DNA of 64,000 nt, from positions 3,896,001 to 3,960,000 of the forward strand of contig JAFFJZ010000017.1 in NCBI GenBank assembly GCA_018340375.1, in the 5' to 3' direction. The notes beneath the pieces are model-generated. The model saw only the letters and a list, made by a program, of their open reading frames with translations. It did not search any database and was not told where the DNA came from. Position 1 is the stretch's first letter, and every line of letters begins with the position of its first letter. The stretch is from Gonatopus flavifemur. Taxonomy: Eukaryota > Arthropoda > Insecta > Hymenoptera > Dryinidae. Position numbers and translations under genes: made by a program. Below are positions 57,660-64,000 of the stretch, one piece after another.

Positions 57660-58080
57660 TATGTATACAGCGGAGAAAATTTTCTCCGAGGACACCTATT
57701 TTTTTAGAAAAAAATTAAAAAAAAATAGAAGGACTTGTCCGATTGTAATAAAGAAAAATAGTCCTTGGGGAAGGGTTTGAAGAAGGTCTTCTATAAATTT
57801 CATCCAATTTGGTCCCCTCGGTCCAGAGTTATCTCGAGTACAGACAGACAGACATACAGACAACCCCACGGATTATCAACCAGTATTGCATGGAATGAAA
57901 AACTATTCAACTTCCAATTGGATTACTCAAATATTTTAGAAGATACGGTCAGAGCGTACGATAGCGGGTGCAATAGGCACTCCGTGCTGGTATACTACGT
58001 ATACCGATGAGTGCCTAAAAACGTACGTTGAATTATGAACATACGTTGGACGTATTCATTTTTTCTTGTATTGTAACAGA
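57660..58080. other. Unassigned sequence between two mariner 3' ends
   Basis: Holds a perfect 18-base palindrome (CGGAGAAAATTTTCTCCG, 57671-57688), a short CAGA repeat with CAGACAGACAGACATAC (57843-57860), and a hairpin of TAGGCACTC with GAGTGCCTA (about 57974-58016) enclosing GGTATACTACGTATACC. No gene was recognised. Confidence 0.55.
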
Positions 58081-58140
58081 ACTGCATCGACATCTAGCGC
58101 TACCTATGGGCAAATTCCGGTTTCATACTTACACACCTGG
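58081..58140. mobile_element. Solo mariner end, duplicate of 57600-57659
   Basis: Sixty bases, CTGCATCGACATCTAGCGC through CATACTTACACACCTGG, match the last 60 bases of the mariner with one substitution, and are likewise followed by TA. The rest of a second mariner is absent. Confidence 0.85.
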
Positions 58141-58142
58141 TA

Positions 58143-58638
58143 TTGGAAAAACTCTTTAAGCCATACGAACGACCAAACTTGAACAAATTTTTTTATCGTG
58201 ATAAGTTATTTTTCATAGTCACGTATGAGTTGGTATATCCTTATGAACATAGCAAGAAATTTGAGGTTTTCCAGAATGATTTTGAATCTTCTATAATGAT
58301 CACGGATTTATCCAGTTTTTTATCATAATGAAATTAATTTCTTTCAATGAATGAAGATTGTATATACGTGTGAGATTTGTTGTACTGAAAATGGAGAGTC
58401 TTCATAAATGGTTCATAAATTCAACGTTCATCAATAAATTTAATCTGTGCACAAACCAATTTGTATACTGATCCTTATTTTGATGTTTTGCTAAATTTGA
58501 TGACAAAAAATAGCCAAGATATTCATATGTGGCTTTAAATTCATGCGTTTCAACGTTTTTGAGAATTATTAATTACCAAACAGTGGTTTTCTCTACATCA
58601 TCAAATTAACCTACCACTATCACCAAATTTCCTCCATC
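58143..58638. other. No recognisable feature
   Basis: About 500 AT-rich bases. The frame at 58143-58328 has no domain. Confidence 0.4.
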
Positions 58639-60340
58639 TAGTGATGTTCGATTCTTCCTGAAGAATCGATTCTTAAATTGATCCTGAATCGAATCACAAG
58701 AATCGATTCTCCTACAAAATCGAAACTAAAAAATCGATTCCTGAAAAATCGATGAAAATTTTTTTTAAATTACATTCAAATTTGCAGAGATAATGACGAT
58801 CTTTCAATTACCATAATATTGGATGATAGCAAATTATATTAAAGACATTCAAGCATCAGAAAAAGTGAGCCAAATGTTGCGCCAACTGTTTTTATAAATT
58901 ATAAGTTCACTGGAATTTTTTAATGCGTAATAATGAAATAAACTACTGGAATTAGACTCCAAATGTGAATTTTAGTTTTTTTATCGATTTCTGGTAAACA
59001 TAAGAGAATTTTCAGGATGATAAACTCCGAATGTCAGAAGTTCTGCATAAACTTCGTTCTCTAATATTTACAAACCATGAAAGAATCCAGATTTATGTTC
59101 AGAATCCAATTTGCGATATGCACTGCTTGATTATCACCTATTTTAAACTGAAATTTAATCAAAAAGTCAGCCCAAAATTTTACCCGCTTCTCCTGATGCT
59201 TGAGTGTCCTCATTCATGAATAATCACGTTACGAGATCTTCAGAAATTGTATCTGTATTTCATTTCAGCGTAAAAAAATATGCAATTTGTTATTTGATAT
59301 ATTATAATGATGATAATCATAATATTTTAAGTATGACTGATCAATTTCAAATTGCCAGTCTTTCAGTGATAATGAATTGGGGAACAGTAATTGTTGAAAA
59401 TAATCTGACGAAAGCCTGCTTCTTTTATCGGGTAGAATATTTCCAGCTCTTCAAAAAAGGCGTTCAGACGGTACCGATGTTGCAACGCTTGCCAAATATT
59501 TTTTGCAATGATATAAGGAGTTGGATATATTAATTTGTGTTTCAACCAATACTGTATTGGATTTTCTTTCCAAGTAATTAGAGGTTGATCTAAATAATGC
59601 TTCAGGTCTGTAGGCATCTCATTTTTATTATCTTTAACGGAATTTAGTAATCCAACTTGAATGAGCTTATCAGGGAAAGACCATAAATCATCTTCAACAA
59701 TTTCTTGTGTTGCAATTCCTTGCTGAGAGCATTCCTTGCACGGGCTCTATGCTCGTGATTCCCATTCGATCAGTATCTTTTATCTAGTTTGTGAGCCGTT
59801 CAATCGAACTGGAATATGCTGAGAGGCCATTGAAATGCATTTTTTTAAATCTGAGATCTAATATCGCAGAAATGACCATAATAGGATCTTGTTTAATTTG
59901 CCCAAATCTTATACGAATAAAATTTTGCAAATGGTCAGTTACGGCAACAGTTTGTGTTCTGAGTTGTTCACGGATCCTTTTCTACAATGCTTGATTGGTT
60001 GAGAACGACAAGATGACGCCACAAACAAACTATTCACGACTCGTTGATAGGGAATATTTACAATCATAATGGAACTGAAGTTTCATGGATACCCAAATTT
60101 TTACTTGATGTTAACCGATGAAAATGGTTTCAAATAAAGAAAAAGTATTCAAGTCCAATCATGATGGATGGAGTTCAAAGAAGAGGAAAAATAAACAGAT
60201 GCAAAGAATCGATTTTCGATTCTTAGGCTGAAAAATCGATTTTCAACAAAATCGATTGGTAAAGAATCGATTCAGAATCGCGATTTTAAAAAAAAAATAA
60301 TCGATTATCTCAAAAATCGAATCGGAATCGAACATCACTA
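58639..60340 (-). mobile_element. hAT element, 1.7 kb, 8-bp TSD, decayed transposase
   Basis: TAGTGATGTTCGATTC and GAATCGAACATCACTA are inverted termini. The duplication CCTCCATC is at 58631-58638 and 60341-60348. Subterminal AATCGATT words recur at both ends (58660-58750 and 60205-60310). The interior carries minus-strand hAT transposase fragments at about 59390-59990. It is deleted and non-functional but clearly a hAT derivative. Confidence 0.93.
59390..59990 (-). pseudogene. hAT transposase C-terminal remnant
   Basis: From high to low coordinate: TVAVTDHLQNFIRIRF, then MVISAILDLRFKKMHF (the L(D)PRFK-type motif typical of hAT), SSSIERLTN-stop near 59786. A further segment follows: EIVEDDLWSFPDKLIQ, then DLKHYLDQPLITWKENPIQYW (about 59590-59530), which is the hAT dimerisation-domain pattern (L-x-x-Y-L, P-L-x-x-W), followed by IYPTPYIIAKNIWQAL and FFEELEIFYPIK in place of the usual SERxFS block. 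Stops and missing N-terminal catalytic regions show decay. Confidence 0.82.
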
Positions 60341-60348
60341 CCTCCATC

Positions 60349-60600
60349 ATCACCAATTTACCTACCTCAAATACAAATTCACTTACCTATGGATATTTTG
60401 ATTCAGATCAAACTTGGAACGTTGGTGTTCTATACAATTGTTGAACACGTGTGGAACAATATACTAAATGAGGTATAAGTTCCTATTCATTCATTTACGG
60501 AAGTTACTTACAATCAAACACAGAATGTCACCAAATTACCTTCCCTTACCCTATCAAATGGAAAAATTCTTTGATATTGTACTACACTGAGAGAAATTGA
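60349..60600. other. No recognisable feature
   Basis: About 250 AT-rich bases between the hAT element and the next repeat. Confidence 0.4.
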
Positions 60601-61950
60601 GGGTCCCCATGCAATAACCACGTAGGCGCTCGAGAAGCGGCATAAGTATTGTCCAAGCCATGACGTCAAGGGTCGAAAAAAAATTCGGAATTTCGAAAAT
60701 CTAGAAATACTGGACAATAGGGCTTGAAAAATGAATATGAGTCTCCGTTGACGATTTTTTTCTAGGATCAGTAGTTTTCGAGAAAAAAAATAAAAACTAT
60801 CTATTCTTTCGCACCACAAATCAATGTTTTCCAATATTAAACTCGTTCGAACTCGGTCATTTTTCGATGTATCTTGATGAATCTTCCGGATTCTGATTCT
60901 TAAGACTTCCCCGAAGACAACAGTGTATAAAAAATTCATAAAAGTTGATAATAAATCACCAATTTTTTAATCCGAAGTGAAAACCCTGTTTTCCATGCTT
61001 CGCATTGAAAAAGTGTCAGGGAAAGTATGAGCTACAAAAAACTTCCAGCGACAAAGTTGTTCACTAGTATATGGACAAACTTTGTGGAAAGTTTCAGATC
61101 GATTGGACTCTTAGTTCGCGAAATACAGCGGTTTATTTATTAACGCGCGACCGAAATTTGTCACCATTTTGCGTCATTCATCAACTAAATATCAAGGTGC
61201 GTAGGAAAGATTGTGTTCGCTCAATGTTTGAACCTGGGTTTATGTTTTGGGGGTCAGAAAATTCGAATATCGAACTATTTTCGCAAAATTCTGTATCCAT
61301 TTCTCTTGAATGAACAATTCAATTGTTTATAACATTATGGAAATACTATTGACCAAAGAGAAACATTTTCTTGACAACAAAAGTTCCTTATCCTGTGATA
61401 ATTAGATTTTGTACACAAAAATTTTTATCAAAACACTTGTATTTTCATGAGTATCATAAGTATATTTGAATAAATTCACATGGCCTGTATTACATAAAGT
61501 ATCAAATTTTTTAAACAACACATTATACAACAAACAAACAACACGTGTATTGTTTTTTAAACAATACATTTTATAATACATTTTCCTAATACGTTTGCAA
61601 TTAACTTTGTAATGATGTGCCTTTCACAAATCGATTATTTTTACACCTTTTTCCCAACTTTCGCTATTAATACATCGAAAAATTCTTTTCCCTTTGGAGA
61701 GAGATATTTCATAAGATGATTTAAATCATTCTGTTTCTCTTTAGAGATGCCCACTGGTTCAGTGAGTGGTGCTTCGTCTAAATGCTGTACGGTTAATGAT
61801 TGTTTTATAAAAAATGTTGTACCGTTCCGATTTTCATAATTATTATGGAAATACTATTAACCAAAGAGAAACATTTGATGACAAGAAAAGTTTCAACATA
61901 ATTACGCCTAATCCTTCAACGCCTACGTGGTTATTGCACGGGGACCCTCG
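60601..61950. mobile_element. 1.35 kb element with GAGGGTCCCC termini
   Basis: GAGGGTCCCCATGCAATAACC plus ACGTAGGCG (60601-60630) is the complement of 61921-61950 with one mismatch. A direct repeat of about 75 bp (TTATGGAAATACTATTG, ACCAAAGAGAAACATTT) occurs at 61332 and 61850. The left 740 bases are the second copy of the dispersed repeat seen at 38040-38775. The right part encodes a 65-codon remnant (61641-61850, minus). Confidence 0.7.
61641..61850 (-). pseudogene. C-terminal coding remnant, unknown transposon or captured protein
   Basis: The minus strand is open for about 65-70 codons ending at TAA 61641-61643: ENRNGTTFFIKQSLTV, then QHLDEAPLTEPVGISKEKQ, NDLNHLMKYLSPKGKEFF, DVLIAKVGKKV. 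The regular, non-repetitive, mixed-charge composition looks like true coding sequence rather than noise. I do not recognise the family. Because it ends next to the element's right terminus, it is probably the 3' end of the autonomous relative's gene. Confidence 0.5.
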
Positions 61951-61955
61951 ATTTT

Positions 61956-62042
61956 TGAGGTCATTGTAACTACAGCGCTTCAACCAAATATTTTTAGTAA
62001 AAGCTACTGGAAATTTGATTAATTCAATCAAGAAAGTATATA
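61956..62042. other. Short unassigned gap ending in a TA target site
   Basis: Separates the 60601-61950 element from DD41D copy B; ends GTATA immediately before the DD41D terminus. Confidence 0.6.
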
Positions 62043-64000
62043 CAGGGCGTCCCATTTGAAACAGGACAGCTGAATAACTCTTCAGGGAATGGAGGGGGAA
62101 AAAATTGTTCAGATAAAAGTTGTAGGGTTCGAAGGGGGCCATAAGATGGTGACCTTGAATTTGACCTTGTGGTCAATTTTGAGCATAATTGATGGTTAAA
62201 GTATGTTTTTTCAAATGGAAAACCCTAGGTTCGATCTCAGAAATGGAAAGAGCGGAAAATTTTACGTCCGAATATGTTAACATATCAGGTCATTTAGAGG
62301 TCATTTGAAAGTCAAAAAACCATTTTCTATGGATTTTCACGGAAAAGCCTCAAACGAGTTGTTTCTCTGACCAAAGTTATTAAAGTTAAAGTGAAACCCC
62401 ACGTTTCGACCTTGAATTGAAAGTAAACAGAACTAACCTACAGAGTTTATTCTTCATATCAGTACGAAAATGATCATTAAGAAGTTTTCATCGTTTACGG
62501 TGTAAGTGCGGGTTCAAAATGGTTTATTCACCTAACGAATGTGTTGATATTTTAATGATCTTGGGTGAGTGTCGCGGAGTGTATCAAAGAGCGTCACGAT
62601 TGCACAGAGAGCGGTTTGGAGATCGGCAGCATCATCCTTCTCCAGAAGTCATTCGCCAAGTTGAAAGAAATTGTCGACAAGGAAGGATTGGTCAACGCCG
62701 AAACAATCGAGGTTTCAACTTTAACGACCCTCGATGCGTTGCTGTTGTAGCAATAATACACATGAATCCTCATGTTAGTTTACGTGATATTGAACGCGAT
62801 TTGGGTATTCCACGCAGTACGGCACACAGAATTCTACAAGCTGCTCAATATCATCCGTACCACATCACACTGACCCAAGAATTATCTCAACAAGATATGC
62901 AGAATCGGGTTAACTTTTGCCATTGGGCTTTACAGAGGTTGAGCGAAGCGCCCGATTTCTTTCGATATGTTCTTTTCAGTGATGAATCAACGTTTCAAAG
63001 TACTGGCTTGTTAAATCGTCACAATAGCCACTATTGGTCAGCGCAAAACCCGCACTGGACTCAACAAGTTGATCATCAGCATCGGTGGAGTATAAATGTT
63101 TGGTGTGGAATTCTAGACAATGAAGTTATTGGGCCGTATTTTTTTGATGGAACTGTTAACGGTCCCAATTATCTACAGTTTTCACAGAATGAATTACCAG
63201 TTCTCATGGAAGATGTGACATTAGCAACTAGGCAGAGGATGTGGTATCAGCAAGACGGTGCACCACCACACTTTGCTCGATATGTGAGGGATTATCTAAA
63301 TATCCTTTTCCCCAATCGTTGGATTGGTCGAGGTGGATTTGTACTGTGGCCGGCAAGATCTCCTGATCTCACCCCTCTAGATTTTTATTTGTGGGGTTAC
63401 GTAAAAAATGTCGTTTATACCAACCGACCAACAACACCTGTGGATCTACAACAACGCATCAGATACGCAATTGCGAATATTCGTGCAGAAGTTTTTCAGT
63501 CTGTTCTTGGAAACTTTCGACGCCGGCTGGAGTTATGTATTGAAGTAAATGGCGGTCAATTCGAACATCTCCTGCAATAAGTGTGTCTTACCCGTCAACG
63601 GATTTGTGCCATCTGTAATTATAAAACGACGAACTGGAAAAATAAATAATTTTTTAATTATTGTTTCAAATTTGGCATTCATTATCGTTCTCAAGGTCAA
63701 ATTCAAGGCCGAAACGTGGGGTTTCACTTTAACTTTGATAACTTTGGTCAGAGAAACAACTCGTTTGAGGCTTTTCCGTGAAAATCCATAGAAAATGGTT
63801 TTTTGACCTTCAAATGACCTCTAAATGACCTGATATGTTAACATATTCGGACGTAAAATTTTCCGCTCTTTCCATTTCTGAGATCGAACGTAGGGTTTTC
63901 CATTTGAAAAAACATACTTTGACCATCAATTATGCTCAAAATCGACCTCAAGGTCAAATTCAAGGTCACCATCTTATGGCCCCCTTTGAACTCTACAACT
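62043..64000 (+). mobile_element. DD41D Tc1/mariner-type transposon, copy B (cut by window end)
   Basis: Begins CAGGGCGTCCCATTTGAAAC right after TA (62041-62042). The inverted subterminal block (GGTCACCATCTTATGGCCCCC) appears near 63965-63984, so only the last about 50 bases lie outside the window. It is nearly identical to copy A over the shared parts. Copy B keeps a complete transposase frame, so it may be the active or most recently active relative. Confidence 0.93.
62519..63580 (+). CDS. DD41D transposase, 353 residues, apparently intact
   Basis: Cuts and joins the element's own ends, presumably at TA sites, as for other IS630/Tc1/mariner transposases. The N-terminus (residues 1-60) is a DUF4817-type helix-turn-helix; residues 86-110 (VSLRDIERDLGIPRSTAHRI) form a second one. 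The catalytic acids are D155 (FSDEST), D246 (YQQDGAPPH) and D288 (DLTPLDFYLWG). D246 and D288 are separated by 41 residues, which places it in the DD41D group rather than mariner (DD34D) or Tc1 (DD34E). Length fits the superfamily (340-360). The start ATG is 62519; a GTAAGT-like string precedes it, but no intron is needed. The stop TAA is at 63578-63580, and AATAAATAA follows at about 63640. No stop or frameshift was seen. Confidence 0.93.
   Translation: MVYSPNECVDILMILGECRGVYQRASRLHRERFGDRQHHPSPEVIRQVERNCRQGRIGQRRNNRGFNFNDPRCVAVVAIIHMNPHVSLRDIERDLGIPRSTAHRILQAAQYHPYHITLTQELSQQDMQNRVNFCHWALQRLSEAPDFFRYVLFSDESTFQSTGLLNRHNSHYWSAQNPHWTQQVDHQHRWSINVWCGILDNEVIGPYFFDGTVNGPNYLQFSQNELPVLMEDVTLATRQRMWYQQDGAPPHFARYVRDYLNILFPNRWIGRGGFVLWPARSPDLTPLDFYLWGYVKNVVYTNRPTTPVDLQQRIRYAIANIRAEVFQSVLGNFRRRLELCIEVNGGQFEHLLQ

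Noticed and set aside
59791..59994. 67-residue plus-strand frame
   Set aside because: Antisense of the hAT transposase remnant, which has clear family motifs on the minus strand.

Overview
The window looks like AT-rich insect nuclear DNA. Mos1-like and irritans-like mariners, hAT and DD41D Tc1/mariner-type elements, an RTE-like LINE, many TA-flanked MITEs and a spliced cAMP-dependent protein kinase inhibitor (PKI) gene all point there. I cannot name the order or species. Almost everything is transposon-derived. Only two host genes are supported: PKI on the + strand (coding exons 32001-32208 and 32667-32722) and a candidate multi-exon gene of unknown function on the minus strand (about 55261 down to 54510).

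Layout. 1-3532: two adjacent elements with long inverted repeats. 3792-4453: a palindromic MITE abutting a DD41D transposon (4456-15229). That transposon's transposase is split by an 8.7 kb foldback element (5335-14065) with a 9-bp target duplication; its arms are long arrays of a 31-bp repeat around a loop of a few bases. 16661-22859: a large inverted repeat with essentially identical 1.66 kb arms and at least two other elements in the middle. 22956-24345: a foldback element carrying two other repeats. 24511-25803: an irritans-like mariner with one frameshift. 26205-30466: a minus-strand LINE split by a hAT-type element (27903-29742) that itself contains a hAT MITE and a LINE fragment. 31.6-32.7 kb: a MITE and PKI. 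35634-40005: a 4.4 kb hAT-type insertion loaded with other repeats. 40058-43564: an apparently intact transposon with 170-bp terminal inverted repeats and a 770-residue, probably DDE-type protein I cannot assign to a named superfamily. 44.7-48.9 kb: ATATTGC-type MITEs, nested inverted repeats and a tRNA-derived SINE head. 50386-54447: two members of a CAGTACTGG-rich family. 54.5-55.3 kb: the unknown spliced gene. 56001-57659: a Mos1-like mariner broken by a CATATATG-rich MITE. 58639-60340: a decayed hAT element. 60601-61950: a non-autonomous element with a 65-codon coding remnant. 62043 to the window end: a DD41D copy with a full-length open transposase.

The main biological interest is the nesting and several TSD-defined families: the foldback element with a higher-order satellite structure, the 770-residue transposase candidate, the intact DD41D copy, and the nearly perfect 6.2 kb inverted repeat. 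Intergenic stretches that showed nothing are listed as such. All family assignments are by eye; no database search was run.
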